A DNA stretch of 64,000 nucleotides from Dryococelus australis (GCA_029891345.1 CM056993.1:273638900-273702899), one strand, 5' to 3'. Shown: positions 34,689 to 48,489, counted from the stretch's first letter. Notes: generated by a model not told the origin, from the letters alone. Made by a program: numbers and translations.

Positions 34689-37600
34689 CATCTGTAGGTA
34701 CTGCTACCATGACGATAAACTGTCGTCTACTTTATCTGCATGATGAAGCTCTGGGTAAGGGTCTACACTGGAGATAAATATGGCGATCCTGCGAATCATT
34801 GATATATTTTTAATTGAGGTTCTGAACACGATAGATGAAGGTATTGGACGGTGCTGATAAAGAAATTGTTGGAATTATCAGTGCTAGTGATGAACAAATG
34901 TGATTTTAGAGGAGTAAACTTGCAAGGATTTCTATAAAAAAACATGTGTTAAAAAGGTTGCAAATTTTACAAATAGTAAGTTATTATTTGCATGTTTTGT
35001 AAATAATACATTAACTGTTACTATAATTATTGAAATACACTTTTCCTGGAAAAACCTAACTTTCAACACTTTTGTAGTGTGTAAATAATATTTCTTTATT
35101 CGCTTGTACCACAAATTCAACGAGTGTAAGGTTAACGTCGGTCAAAGTGTGTGTATGGCTGCATCTGTATGAATACAAACAGTGACGTATGTATCATGTT
35201 TTGTTTTTCATTAAGCTAAAATTGTCTAAATTACAATAATGTGAATGTTATTTCAATATGAGTGAAATTTGGCACTGCTCCATCAAAAAAAATGCAACTC
35301 ATAATGCCACACTCTCGTACGAATGCCAACTCACGAAGACATTCAAATAAAGACTCCCACAACCTCCTTTCTGTTTCCTTTTTCCTTCCAAATAAAACAC
35401 ACAGAACCCCAACAATCATAACAGTTGACATGTAAACTGTATTTTCCCGGACTACTGCAGGACCACTTAATGACGTAGTTGTAAAAGTTAATATCTTAGT
35501 GCCAGCTGCTCTACAAATAAAGAAATTGTTTTTTTTTTTTTTTAATTGAATAACCAAGGAACCAGCAGACGAATCCAGTGTTTGTAACTGTCATTTCCAA
35601 GATGTAAATAAGGGCAATCACTACCTACTTGGGAGAGCTATTAAAGTTGGAGTAGTTACACATGTGAGACACCACAGTTTTGACATGATTTCTTACTGTA
35701 AACAGTAGCTATGATTTATGATTATTTAAATAAACACTGAATCTTGAAAACAGATTTCCCTTGAGCTAAAATGTCTTATGCTTTATATTTTATGTAGGCC
35801 TATAGGAATATTATATATTAAATTAAAAATTGTGTTGGACACGTGCCTTTGCAGCAGAGCTCAAGACTCAGAAAACCAGAATTACACATACGAACATACA
35901 ATCACAAAAAACCAACCAAGAATAGTTGTCAATAGGTAGGCCTATGTGAAGAACACAGAGCATTTCATAGAATGAATTCAGTCAATGACAAATTAATGTA
36001 AAAAAAAAACTAATGATGGATACCACAAGAACAGACAGTGGTCTTCTTGAAAATAAATGATTCCTTTTGCAGAATTCTGTGTGGCCACGTACCTGTTGAC
36101 AAATATTCCTGTTTGGTTTTGTGTGTATGCATGTTTAATTCTAGTTTTCTGCAACATAAACTCTGCTACAACAGTGTATATCGTAAACAATTTATTTATT
36201 TCATATGTCACTACTGCAGACCTGGTGAATGGTCGAAACTGTGGATCATGATGATGTCACTATTGTAAATATTCATCAGCTTGTCAAAATACATGTACCA
36301 ATGTATTCGTTGCTCTATCAGGATATCGGCCGATATTCCACGCTTGCAGATTTTATGATGTATTCGTTCCCAACCGTTACATATACAAACCGATACGGGT
36401 TCGCAAACTTAAAAAACACCAAACTCTTGTTCGTACAATGCTGATTTTACCTCCTCACATTAAATTTGTTTGACTCTATTAAAAACAATTGTATTTGCAA
36501 CGAACGACTGCCATATAAGAAATGCGTATAAATAAAGGCTGTGTTTCATTGCCCACTCGTTTATTTATATTATTTGCAGGTATAATATAATCACAAACAT
36601 AAAAATTAAATATAGTTTCACCATAGATATGATGTGTGCATGCAGCACTACAAAAAAAATTGATGTCCTAATGGTTTTCACAACTTGAGCACTAGTAGAA
36701 AATACTCGGAAGTAGAGCATGCACAGACATAAATATTTTTTATAATTGATATTTATATATTTCTGGGATAAAAAACACTCTAAAAGTGCCAAATTATTGT
36801 AACAAAAATAGTTTGTTGCTTTAAATATAAGTTATTTAAAAATAATATTTTTTTTTAAAAATGTTATCGTAGTTTTGCAATTTAAAAAAATATATTCGGC
36901 TTATTATTAAAATAGGATTTGGCTACACTGCTTTGTTGATATTTGCGTTTCTGCTCTAGCGAATATATTAGTGTTACTTTAGAATAAACGAATTTATAAT
37001 GATGCATTAAAAATATTCATGTGATCACTGTCTGAAGTTGTTTGTATAAGATGAACACTTGAATATTCAATTTCCTAAAACTTGTAATTTTCCTTTCGCT
37101 ACTATGATGAGACATAAACTATTATTATTTTAAACACAAAAATTAAAATTTTTTAAGCAAAACACTAAATTTACTTTTTCTTTTTAGTATCATAATGTAT
37201 TAATGAGTGCCTATGTAACATACATGTGTATTTAGGCTACTTAAAACAAAATGATAGGAATTACTTCTGACCCTGCAGTAGTATAGAGTCGGTTTTGTAT
37301 CGGTTTTCGGATCGGATTATGAAGTGTATCGGAAGGTATATTGGTATTGGTTTTTTTCTGTATCGCCCATCACTACGACCAATGTTATAAAATCGAGAAC
37401 CTAGTTCTACTGCCAATGTAGGTATTCAAATACCACTTCTAGGAATACCGACATCTCTATAATTTACTTTAATTTCCTTTTCTGTATTTTTGTCTGTAAA
37501 TCCCATCTCTTAATGCTGTATGTATACATGTATGTAGGTACATTGCAACCTATTTATTATATTTGACAAATTCCAGTACATAAAAATAATAAGATACCGA

Positions 37601-37756
37601 TGTGCAAAATACTGTCCCTCCCATTCTGAAACTATATCTATGGTAAGCTGATAGAGAATTATATTGATTGTAACAATCATTGTTTTTTAAATTCAAATTT
37701 GTTATTGACTTTGCCCAAATATAATGAAGAAATAAGTTGCCTCTCCTACCTTCCTA
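34689..37756. other. AT-rich spacer with a possible hAT-type end near 37284-37377
   Basis: No gene is recognised. The 108-codon frame at 35231-35557 (-) has no domain I can name. Read on the - strand from 37377, the sequence begins GTAGTGATGGGCGATACAG, which resembles the ends of hAT transposons (TAGxGATGGGC). The opposite end was not found, so this stays a weak call. Confidence 0.35.
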
Positions 37757-38060
37757 AGGGGCAGTGGTGGGTGTAGTGGTAGGGCACTTGATTCCCACTA
37801 AAGTAATCCATGTTTATTTCTCTGCGATGGTACACACAGGTTTTCACATATAGGAATTTAGCGTAATAGTGTTGCTGGATGCCATGTTTTATCGAGGTTT
37901 TCCTGTTTTCCCTGCTCTTTCATATCGGTGCTGCACTATCTCACCCATTTTATGCCTTCATTGGATTCCAACACCTCAACTCCTCCCTTCCTTTGGTGAT
38001 GGGGGCCATAGCGGTGTAGTGGCAAAGAGTATTTGCTGTTTAACAAAGCACACTTCATTT
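37757..38060 (+). mobile_element. Degenerate tRNA-related SINE, with a second partial head
   Basis: At 37757 it begins GGGGCAGTGGTGGGTGTAGTG, here split as GGGGCAGTGGTGGG and TGTAGTGGTAG, resembling the tRNA-like head of the copy at 21655-21881. Matching body words include 'tttcacatat.ggaat', 'cgaggttttcctg' and 'ggtgctgcactat'. At 38004 a second head-like segment, GGCCATAGCGGTGTAGTGGC, follows. The B box is not preserved. The call rests on order of matching words. Confidence 0.45.
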
Positions 38061-38429
38061 TAAGTACCGATGATTCATTATAAATTTTAAAATATGCCTA
38101 TGACCAAATAGTTGCTCTGAAAATTAGAATCTCAAAAATCCTGAACTAGGGTGAAATAACTTTGAAAGAAAATCACATTTTTTTTTTTTCAATTTTACAG
38201 ATGGGGTAGTTACAGGAAACCGTGCTTGCAAAAATTGTACACACTGCAATAGTTAATTTAAGAAACTTACTCAGACAACATATCACTATACACACCACAG
38301 TATATATGAATACACTAATCGCTGTTACTTTCGAGAATGTGCACGACTGGCCTCGCATGTTTACACCCCAAATTCAGTTCGCACAAATGCAAGAATAAAA
38401 TAAATGTAGAGAAAATTGAGAACTAGTGA
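38061..38429. other. AT-rich spacer beside the truncated LTR element
   Basis: At about 38318-38345 the words 'cgctgttactttcgagaatgt' (split here as CGCTGTTACTTTC and GAGAATGT) resemble the conserved interior block at 38472-38514. This might be a duplicated or rearranged piece of the element. Otherwise nothing is recognised. Confidence 0.3.
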
Positions 38430-40354
38430 ATGCAATGGTCACTGTTTGTGGGACTTGCACTGTCAATTTTGGTTGCACCATTGCTGTTACTTTCCGAATG
38501 TCCTGTACTATCTTCCCTTCGCGGCACAGTTGGGTGTCTCGCTGGACTGATGGTTGTAGTGACAGTAATCCGGCCGTACTCATATCTGGCTATGAGGACT
38601 GGGGAAGCACTCACAGACAGTGCCTAAATTAAGTGCGGCGACACTGTCATCCATCTGGACAGCCATGGTTTCTTGTGTATACAAACAAACACGGACGTGG
38701 AAGTACGGATGTGGAAGCACGATTACGGAAGTTTTGTGTTGTGCGGTGTGGGACAGTAGTTATGTATGACTGATGTCCCTGGTCCACAGTGCAGGGATCA
38801 ATGTTCGGCGTGTGCACATCTGACCACCAACATGTGGTGAGCGCGAAGCACGGTAGGGAGAGACATCTTTCGTTTCTTTCTCCTCGTTTGTTCCCTTTCT
38901 TCCTTCTCTGTGTGTTTCGAGGGTGGTGTGTACATTGGGTGGGGGCGGGATAGCACGGTAACTCTCCCCTGATCCACGGGAGGGCAATATTTTGATAGGA
39001 GTTTGGTGGGTGAAAAGGCGGTAATATGGTTTTGAAAGGTGGTTATGTGGAATTTTTGGAATGAAATTACCTGTTCGGTGCCAGATGTCGCTGCTGTAGC
39101 ATCATTTGAAGATATTGTAGAGCATGAGATGACGTCTTCGCAGGGTGCTGTGGGCCGATCACCTGAGTACATCTTTTCCGCCATGTTGAACCTGCTTATT
39201 GTGCGGCACGTAAGTTCCGTGATGACCTGTGAAGTTGTTCTATTTTAAGAAAACTCCCTAAGCTGTGGAATGTTGGGGCAAACCAGACACCCATACAAAT
39301 CACTCTTATTACAAGTTGGACACAAAATTACACTTTAAATATTACATAAAACACTGGAGGTTAAAATGGCAGGATTTAAGAGCCCATGCCCTGAAACACC
39401 TTGTGGTTGTCGAATATAACGTATGTGTTAGTTCCATAAACTCTTTTAATTCAACGTAACTTTACACATTCCTCCAGAAAACATCATACAATCTTGCTTC
39501 CTTTCACTTCGGGGCCAATGTAATACAGCGAAAAATTGCATGGTGCTAACAAGTGATTTAAGTGTGCAGTAGTAATATTTGAAATTACTCCCCGGGCGAT
39601 GCAAATCTCGGGGAGACGAGGAGCAGTATCTAGTGGGGCTGAAAACAAAAATTGTTCCAGAGATAATTACTTACTATTGGCATTACATGACTGGTACAAG
39701 AGATGAGTGCAGCCCGAGCACTGGGAAACACGATGCATTGACGCACAATTTGCCTCCCTGGATGCGGCTCGCTGACTGACTTCTCGCCGTGGTGCAAGGG
39801 CAGGCGAGATCAGGCCCATGTGCCGCTAAGGGATCTACTTGCACACTTGCATGAAAAAAACTCGGCTTAAAACTACGTAATAATGTAACACTTGCACGGA
39901 ATATTCTTTCAATAACATGCTCTCCCTGGATGATCCAACATTCTGTGAAATGGTGTGGACACAGCACTGATGGGGGTGAATAAAAACGTAATATAGCATA
40001 ACTTCCGCAACAACTGTGCAAACATGAAAAGAAAAGATAGTGTTTGCTTTGAAATGTAAACACGTGACAATGTTTGTGGTGCAGGTTCATATTCTCTTGC
40101 TAATATTATTTGGGATCTTTTTTGGTTTATGCATCACTACGCCAGAGCCTTTGTTTACAACTGGGCCTTGCTCGCGTACGTGGTGCTGCACTTACTGCTC
40201 TCCTCCATTTGCACAGCACAGTCGCACTCTCGTTGCATAGCATTACACTCACATTCTGCGATGATCAGTCGCAGAGTGCGCCTGTGTGTTGCGCTTTTTG
40301 TGGCGTGGTCGGCTGGACAAACGGGGTAGAGGGTTTTGGAACTAGCGGATATCA
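38430..40354 (-). mobile_element. Second, truncated copy of the LTR retrotransposon family
   Basis: It comprises one LTR (38993-40354, about 1.36 kb, + strand ends TGAT...ATCA) and about 560 bp of interior. The interior retains the GCCCTCCCGTG block just inside the LTR. It also has a segment at 38472-38514 that matches 32457-32498 at nearly every base. The LTR aligns loosely with the other two ('gccagatgtcgc', 'agagcccatgccctgaaa', 'agggatctacttgcac', 'gcgcaacacaca' on -). The other LTR and the rest of the interior are not in place, so it is a 5' fragment on the - strand. Confidence 0.7.
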
Positions 40355-41221
40355 AAGGGTTAAGAACAAGGACCGACTTCTGTGCCAACTGTCCCCTTAT
40401 CACTTCGGAGCATCTCCACAGAAAGTCTGTCAAAATAAGCTCACTGTCCGAACATCCTACCTACAGAAGCTTAATTTATGGTTGCAGTTCTTGTCGACCG
40501 TGCATTACTCTTTACTGATACTAAAAATGGGTAGGTATAGCACGCAATGCAATGGGAGACGTTTGCATCTTAGCACAAAACCAAGAAAAGGAGAATTAAG
40601 CATTTACGAGAATACTACTCTAAAATAAAGGTATATCATGTTATTAACATGCAGTTTATCTCATGTAATGTTACCATTATTTGAGAGTTACTGCTGCCAA
40701 TGTATCTATAGCAGATCAGAATGGGGTAGCACTTTAATCAAGGAAACATCAGCTAATAGTCAAGTAAAGTAATTGTGGTATTCCTTAATAAAAAATTGTA
40801 TGTCATTATTAAGAAGGGAAAAGGGAGGAGGGGATGTGCACCGTGTGAATAAAAAATAGCGAATTATTTTGGAATAAACTTGATATTATATTTGTTATAA
40901 TATTTAGTATTAGCTTCTGCAGTGTCATATTAGTTTCTAATTCGCTCACATACATATATGAATTTATCATAAATTTAACTGTTTATCTTCATCTCTGTGC
41001 AAAGGAAATTCATGTTTAGCCCTGTTGCTGCTTGTGTGAGCGTTAATTTTTTCAGGGCATGTGTCCGATTAAGTGTGTTGGCACAGATTTGAAAAAAATT
41101 AAAATTTTTTTGTGGTTTTTTATTACAATACCATTACTGAAAATCATGTTTTTGACATTGTAGTGTGTATAACTTCAGTATCAACACATTAAAATACCCT
41201 GTCAAGGTTGTTTTCGCCCAT
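40355..41221. other. AT-rich spacer, nothing recognised
   Basis: The 172-codon frame at 40110-40628 (+) begins inside the LTR and runs into this spacer. It has no recognisable domain and is not accepted as a gene. Confidence 0.4.
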
Positions 41222-41812
41222 TATAAGGTGTTTACGAAAAGTAACTTGATAAAGTTAACTGTGTTAACTCGGTCACGTGACGAGGTTTAGTCTATCACTT
41301 GCAGTTTACCAGGTTGCTTGAACACTTTGAAGTATTTCTTGTGTTTTGAGATGTTGGGAACAAAAAATAAAATTAAGCCTGAATATTATGTGCAGTTTTT
41401 AAATACAGAGCTATAATTATTACATACCCCTTTCTAAAGTAATATGGTAATCTTCTGTCATTGCTATTTAAAACACGCCTCCTGTCTGTTCGGCCAACAT
41501 AAATATAATTTTCGGTTCTATTCTCCTTTTCCTTAAATACAACTTGTTAAGTATAATAGCTTGTCTTTAACTTGTTTATTTTTGTTGTTGCAATGTTATA
41601 TATTTACGTGCTATTTCACTTGTGTCACCTCCGAGAACCAAGTTACCCTGTTGTCGAGGAGGGTTAGTTCAGAGTTGTCCGACTCAAGGATCGAGTTAAC
41701 CCGGGTGACTTTCCGAATGCGAGTTAGCTTTAAACCGATTACTTTTCGAATGCACAGAGTAAAAGATTTAACTTAATCGAGTTAACCAGGTGACTTTTCG
41801 TTTATGCCCATA
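41222..41812. mobile_element. MITE-like element with imperfect inverted ends
   Basis: The left end contains 'tttacgaaaagtaac' followed by 'gataaagttaac'. The right end, reverse-complemented, contains 'ataaacgaaaagtcac' followed by 'ggttaactcgattaagtt'. Near the right side are further direct words, GTGACTTTCCGAATGC and 'attacttttcgaatgc'. It has no coding capacity. A clear target duplication was not found, so the limits are approximate. Confidence 0.5.
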
Positions 41813-44571
41813 GGCAGATCTCCATTACTGGTATAAGGTTCCAATTACTTCCCAGTTATTACAGGATACTCTTACGTGAAATTATTTTTTTCGCAATAAG
41901 TTTTGTAAAATCCAATTGGGGGTAGAGTTTAACTGAGTTAAGCAGTGTAACAATTGTCATATAGGTAGTGCAAACTTCACTTAATAGTTTTTCACTCACA
42001 ACATTTGAATGACTGTTTTTAAAAATTATATAACTGCACCAAAATACCAAAATTCCAATAGCTAGCTGAATAAAGATACTTTCAACTCGTTTTATTTTCA
42101 GATTCAATTAAAAATAGTTTTTACCCAAATATAGTAATATTTACTTCCACCTTCTAGGTTAAGCAAGACGATTGTATAGTTCCACTTTCCTACTCAAACC
42201 TAACAGAAGGCTGGACAGAAATGCATGGCACTATAACTAGTGTCAACAATAACCATGTAATGTGCCACATATATTATTGAGAAATTGCATGGTTGTTTGC
42301 TGAAAGCAAGAAACATACGGGAAGGCTCAATGTGTTAACTAATTGCTATTGGACAAACAAAATGAATACATACAATATGTACAAAAGTCAAATGATCGCA
42401 GTAAATCCACCGCTGCTATTAAAATACACTAAATCACAACTTCTTGAAGATATTATCTATAAGTATTATAATAGCCAATACTAGGCTTTGTCATGTGGAA
42501 CTGCACTATGCTGAGTTGTTTTATATAAATCATCCATTAACGAAACAGGGCTCTAAAACTAATTTAAAAAAAAAGTCGTTTTATAGCTGCAGTGTCATAG
42601 AGTAACTTTAATAATGTTTATGTCTGGGTAGCTTGGTATCATTAACTTCAAAAGTTTGTTTAGGCCTATGGTTAAAGATATACACCAGTATTAAACACAA
42701 ACACCCCATCTTAAATTAAAAACAGGGTTACTGTAAATTATTCTAGTTAAAATATTTTAAGATTACAGTAGAAAGAACTTAGTGGCGGAAGGTTATATAG
42801 TCCGTCTGTTTATAGAGCACTACTTTAATATAATCTCTCAAAATCTAGAAACTCTAATGCCCAGTTGCACCATTGTGGTTCGAAACTAGATCCTAGATTG
42901 GAATAAGGATTTTCACAGAAAACAGTTACACCCTTCTCGAACATCTTTGGTTGCAGCATTAGAGTTGAAGCCCTTATGCCGAATTCACATGTACGCCGAT
43001 CACGCCAAACAGAAAGAGCAGGCAGAATCAATGGTTGTTCACAAGCGAGCATATTTCTTCCGTAGCATTTTTGCTGCCGAATTTGTGATTTGTAATGGCA
43101 AGATTCTACAAAAAATTATAGATTACAAATGAGTTGCTGTCGACTTTTTACCCTAGTTTATTTATTCCATTACAGTGCGACTTATTTGCTAATTGTTTTT
43201 CAAGAGATTGTAATTTTATTTTCATCTCCATAAAAATTTAAACTTTAGCGCTTCAAGGGACGACGCAAGTGCAGAGAAGAGTGAGCTGTGACCACATGCA
43301 CCATGGGTACACGAAAGTGAAAGTAGGCCCTGTTTAATTTTTGTTTTATTAATATTACCATCAATATGGCCAGGTAAGCTCACACAAGGGGATGCAACCA
43401 ATAAAGAGGCCTGCCTTAGCAGCCCCAAACCTCTCAGTGTTTTCTAAGTTTTTTTATGCAGTTTTCTGTTATGTTCATTCATGTGTTTTTCATCTCCACA
43501 TTAACCATGCAGTTGCAATGTAATTGCAATGCATAATGAATATTAATCACAGGGTTATTTTTATAAATAACATGTAACAACTGGCACAGAGAGTATGTGT
43601 CTTGTATGTAAATGTTATGCGCAAGAAAGTAGTGCAGCGCCGGGTGCCTACTTGGCAAGTCGGGCTGCATGCCGTGCAAAAAAGTTGAGCAGTTATTCGT
43701 CTTTGCAAGGGGTGTGCTACGTTATGTCGGGGATCGTGTTTCGCGCGCTCGGGCAACCGGAATGATGTTAGACATCTCTTCAATGCAACTGATAGATTTA
43801 TCTACAGGAATCTTGTTTATTTTCATCTGCCCGAGACTTTACCGCCCCTCGCACCTAGCCAGTGTCTGTATCGCCTGGTTAGGCTTAAACTGCACTAATT
43901 ATTTTATGTGACCTCGTGTCGTTTTAACATTATCACCCTCGCTGATGGGTCAGTGGTCAGAACCAGTGTAAGGTTTCTCGTACGGAAATGTAGCTAAGTA
44001 ACTGAAAAAATCTCAGCAGTGAAGAGTTTCCACATGTTATTTATTTCCAGTTCGCCTTAATGCATTTGATGTACCAGCCTTCTCCCACCAATGTTCTTCA
44101 ACCAGAAGTTACTGTGCAATTATGTTTAAATGTTCTCGAGTCGTTATAATAAGTGGCAGTGCCTCATATGGGTGTGTGGGGAGCCCGGATATCACACAAC
44201 ACAAGTAAGGAAATTATTCAATCATTATCAATTTTATTCTATGAAGAGACAACAACTGATTCTGAAGGATTTGCTGTGGTCGTCGGCCGAATGACCCTGA
44301 GGAACGAGTCAGCTCTCCGACTTCACAATATTGTCAGTCTGACAATATCTGGTACCCTGAGTAATATCTCCACCGAGATTCCAAACTACGTCTACTGCTC
44401 CTAAAACCTATCCAATATCCTTTTCGACCAGCACCCCATGTCAAAGTAAAAGTTACAAAAATATTGTCTGGTCTTCTAAAAAACACATGAAATTATGTAT
44501 CAAATTCTGAGGTTACACTGAATGCAGGGGTAGAGGAATACAATAATTCAAAATAATACAAATAGGCGCAC
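41813..44571. other. AT-rich spacer, no gene recognised
   Basis: Frames at 41859-42107 (-), 42293-42484 (+), 42825-43052 (-), 43222-43428 (-) and 43669-43911 (+) have no recognisable domain. The 83-codon frame at 44153-44404 (+) contains TDSEGFAVVV, vaguely like the start of a retroelement RNase H, but the rest does not follow. It is left unassigned. Confidence 0.35.
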
Positions 44572-44930
44572 ACATAGGTAATTCTGAAGAATAGGGGCTT
44601 TTTCGAAAAAAAATCTTGGAAAGTTACATAACCACAGTCGTCTAATTACACAGAACACAAATTTATTAGGGGCATCAACATTTGACCAATAGAAATACCA
44701 AAAATGGTAGTAGGAAGGGCTATGAAGATCAGAGAAATTTTGGGGTAAAACGAGCATAAAATATGTAAATAGTGTAATATTTAGCTATGAAAATACATTA
44801 AATTGCAAAAAGACTCAAACAAAAATTTTCTAAATTGGCAATATTACCATTACCAGCTACAAATATGATAGTGGGGAGGACTATGAAGATCAGAGAAATT
44901 GTGGAGTAAAAAAAAAGTACTTTTTTTTAG
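44572..44930 (+). repeat. Dispersed repeat family D, copy 1
   Basis: It aligns with 61078-61435 in the same orientation at high similarity. Examples are 'aattacacagaacac', 'taggggcatcaacatttga', 'gtaaatagtgtaatattta', 'aaaatacattaaattgcaaa' and 'gatagtggggagg'. The word ATGAAGATCAG(A/G)GAAATT recurs within each copy. It is non-coding, and a MITE or satellite-like origin is possible. Confidence 0.8.
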
Positions 44931-47776
44931 TATTGTGCTACTAAAACTATGTAGCATGGAACATTTGTGAATACGTTAGCAACAATATCGCTAATAAGTA
45001 AAGAATTTGTATGATATGGGTGTGTAGTGATGAAATCATAAGGACAAAACATTAATAATTATTTCAACTTCCGAATCTTTAGAATCATCACAATTAAAAA
45101 ATTAGGTTTTGATTAAAATTTCAGAAGAACTTATAATAATAATAATCAGTAAATAAGATTAATTAAGTGGAATTTGCTGTTACTTCAATAAAGCTCACAT
45201 GATTCACAAAATGATGCAAAAATCAACCTTTTGAATGAAACATAATGATACTTAAACATTGATAAAGCTGCTGTCGGATATTCTTTTATAATTAAATGGA
45301 ACTTTAAGATTTAACCTTACAATCATATTATATAACAAATAGCACGCATGTTGCATAGCAATGAAGGCTTTCATACTGTTGATGATTATGGTAATCAATT
45401 TAGTCTCTTGTGGATACAAATCACTAAGTTGCTCCATGTTAGCTTTCAATCAGTAGTGCAAGAAAGCCCTTACAAACATACCACTGGGATGTGCTGATAA
45501 TTAATTAGAAAAAACATTCTCTGAATATGTTTTTAATGAAATTTCGAAAGTGATAAAAGTTATCAGTGATGTTAAATATTGTTCTACAAATCTTAAAAAG
45601 TTCCAATTAAAGTTTTTGATCTTTAATTTGATGTGACCTAAGCACTCCCGTGTGCTCTTATGACCAATTGTGCCACCACAGTCAGCTATCACATTAGTGG
45701 ACACCAGGGGCGAGTCGAACTGCACAGAGTACTTTAGTGCAGGCCGCCAGGAACAACGATTAACTTTCCCGGTGACCCAATTTGGTAATTCCAAATCGGC
45801 TATTTAACCCATTTCTCACGAGAGGGAACTGTTGCAGGCAATAAGTTACCTGTCTGACAATATGACCCTGTGAAGCAATGACCGTCAGACGATAGTACCA
45901 TTGGAGGGAACGTGGAGCCTGCCTGTACAACAGCATAAAATGTGTCTCTAGTTTGGCGTGTGGCAGAGGGCCTGTAGCTCGAAGTATAAGTATAGTGATG
46001 ATGTGAAGTTTTTCAAAAGGCTAGTTTCTATTCCCTGTTCATTTTATCAAGGTGCAATTCACGTGGTCACAATTGTTATATGACTTTCTTTGTAGGCGTG
46101 CAGATGGATGCTGCACTTAGCTCATTTTAGCATTCAACTGCATCTCATAGATGAATACCATAGGTGTGACGTCAAGGAAAATGTGAGTTCACAGTACGTT
46201 ACTTTATGCAACCGACACCAGTTGAACGACAAAGTGCAGTACTCTCTCCAGCACTAGATTTGGGCAGAGTTTCTAAGATAATAAATGTACAGGATTTTAT
46301 ATCATCATTATGTCACATTTTTCAAACAGTGTTCATTCCGCATATTCATGTTTATATAAAAATTTGTAGGGGAAGCGGCATTCCAGTGACATCACAAAAC
46401 CGGTTAATTAAGCATTTAGAGCCACAGGAATGTTGCCAATATGTGTTATGTAATTACTAGGAATTATTATGGCATATAGAAGTGTTATGTAAACTTTGTG
46501 TAAGAGTAAGGGCAAAAAGCATAATGAGCAAGCATGAATCTGAACGCACCGTCAGCTTTCGCCCACGTGAAACTGAGCATCGTTCGGAGTCTGAACTCCG
46601 CCATCAGCCAGCACGCTGCTCGGGAATGGCGCTCTTCAGTGCATTGCCTCAGTATAGCAACTTTTGGGCATTAATCATTAATTTATCAAAAGTGTTTCTA
46701 TCTTGAACCTCTTTGCTCATATTCTAATACCAAGGGGCCGACCGACATATAATTTTACTGTAAGTACTTAAGTGCACAGTATTCACGTTTTGAATGCAGC
46801 ATCGGCTATCGGCAGGCCACAGTGCTGAGTTCGCATAATAGAGTTTTTTATAGTACAATGTCAGTTGTTTTCATTTAGATGCAATAAAAGTGTGTGTGAT
46901 CAATTCTTCCTTTTTATTGCTTTTGCCATAGGTAATTTTGGGCACTGTGTGTTTAAGGGCGAAGTTTAACCTCAGTGCTTTGTGTTGAGTATTATGGGTC
47001 CTGCCCTCCATAGGCAGAGTAGAGCCAGTGTTTGTCAATGGCTGTGTAAGGGGGCTTTTACCAATATGCTTGTATAATGGTAGAAACTACTATTTTAACA
47101 TCAGTGCCAGTAAGTCCATGACGAACACCGCAACCAGCATGATGGTAACCTCCACGAATCCCCGTGGCCATCAGCCCATAACCACAACATTTGCTCAATT
47201 GAAGTGGTGCTGGGCAACACATCATCTTGCCCCTGCCTACGATACTGGAGAGGGGTATCAAATGGAAGGACATTATGGAGTACAATTTTACTATGAAAAC
47301 ATACATATTTTCCACTTGTTTTACACTGTAAGTTCCATGTTGTTCACTACCAACCTCACAATGTTAAGCTAAATTTAATTATGTTACAAACTCACTGAGT
47401 GCACCGCAATCCATCTGTTCACACAATTATCTTATTTAACACGTCAAATTGAATTAATGGTAATAATTCACATTTTTTCAAACCTATGACTATTAAAAAC
47501 TTAAAATGCCCACCAGCAAATTCCCAGAATGCATAGTAAATACGACTGATTTGAACAATTGACAAATCGTCATACTATGGGGTATTTAAAATAATGTTAC
47601 ATGGATGCAACATGATGGTAAATTCCTACCATTATTACTACTTAATCGTAGTACACAAGGTCAATACAAGTGCCATTACAATGGTATGTCTAAAAATGTC
47701 TCCTATTGTAAATAAAGCAATAACCGAATTTCAATTATTTTATTTTCGACGTTCTAGTTATGCCCAGCTGAACCAA
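44931..47776. other. Spacer with unassigned open frames
   Basis: The frame at 45501-45794 (-, 97 codons) begins MELPNWVTGKVNRCSWRPAL and lies over a GC-richer patch (45640-45790). It reads like real protein, but I cannot assign it. Frames at 46206-46460 and 46482-46706 (+) follow one another; the second holds LCKLCVRVRAKS, which might be a zinc-binding tail of a DNA transposase, but no catalytic part is visible. The 114-codon frame at 47028-47372 (+) is unassigned. Confidence 0.3.
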
Positions 47777-48080
47777 TGTCTTCCCCGATCTGAGATCGAA
47801 TGATCATTGTCCCGAACCAGGATGCTGTTTTATCTTGATTCCAATGTACAGTGTTGCACTAACGGAATTGTATAATTCTGGATCTTCGATTCGTGATCTT
47901 GGTTTCAAAGTGATAGATCGAGATTAAGTATGACAAATTTTGCTATTGGTTCATAATATATGACATAATGGAAGTAGGTTTTTTTTCCACTATAGATAGA
48001 ATTATATGTGCTATGTTTAATCTGTTTTAAGGTAATTATTGTTTTACGAATTTTATTGTATAATATTCAAGTGAGTGTAA
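47777..48080 (+). repeat. Dispersed repeat family E, copy 1
   Basis: It aligns with 49146-49430 in the same orientation. Shared words are 'gatcgaatgatcat', 'gagattaagtatg' versus 'gatattaagtatggg', 'attggttcataatatatga', 'atagatagaa' and 'taatattcaag'. Its left part is rich in GATC words in both orientations. It is non-coding. Confidence 0.7.
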
Positions 48081-48489
48081 TGATTTATTTAGACGTGTTG
48101 CAAACATCCAAATATCCGTTACGCCTGTTTGTACCACCACAGACGCATCAACCACAACAGAAACGCCCGACTGATCGACACTAGGTCTCAACCACGATCA
48201 TCGCATATCGACAAAAACAGCGTGTTTACACTTTTCTTGCCGACCTGCAATGCATGGTCCAAGGGCCACTATATTTTTAATTTTTAAAATAGGTATATTC
48301 TTGTAATAAATTGGCATGTGGTCTGGAAGGTTGTTTCCCAGGACGTCACGACCGTTAGACGCAACAGCCATTAGAGAGAAAACGGCAGTAAATACATTGC
48401 GATACATTACGCATTTTAATGTGCACAATGTTGGCAGGCATTGTGGCTCTAACCAGGAGTGCTTGGAGGACCCAAGAGGGTTTAAAAGG

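Noticed and set aside
39683..40090. A 135-codon open frame on -
   Set aside because: It lies entirely within an LTR that is shared with two other copies in which the frame is not kept.
40110..40628. A 172-codon open frame on +, the longest in the window
   Set aside because: It begins inside the LTR at 38993-40354 and runs into AT-rich spacer. It shows no domain, and part of its length is homologous to LTR sequence of the other copies.
44153..44404. Possible RNase H fragment (TDSEGFAVVV)
   Set aside because: Only about ten residues look similar. The residues that should follow (acidic catalytic positions) are absent.
45660..45790. tRNA-like T-loop (GTTCGACTC on -)
   Set aside because: The flanking bases do not pair into a T stem, and no acceptor or D arm can be drawn.
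46206..46706. Possible tail of a piggyBac-type transposase (LCKLCVRVRAKS)
   Set aside because: There is no DDD catalytic region and too few cysteines; the resemblance is too short to support.
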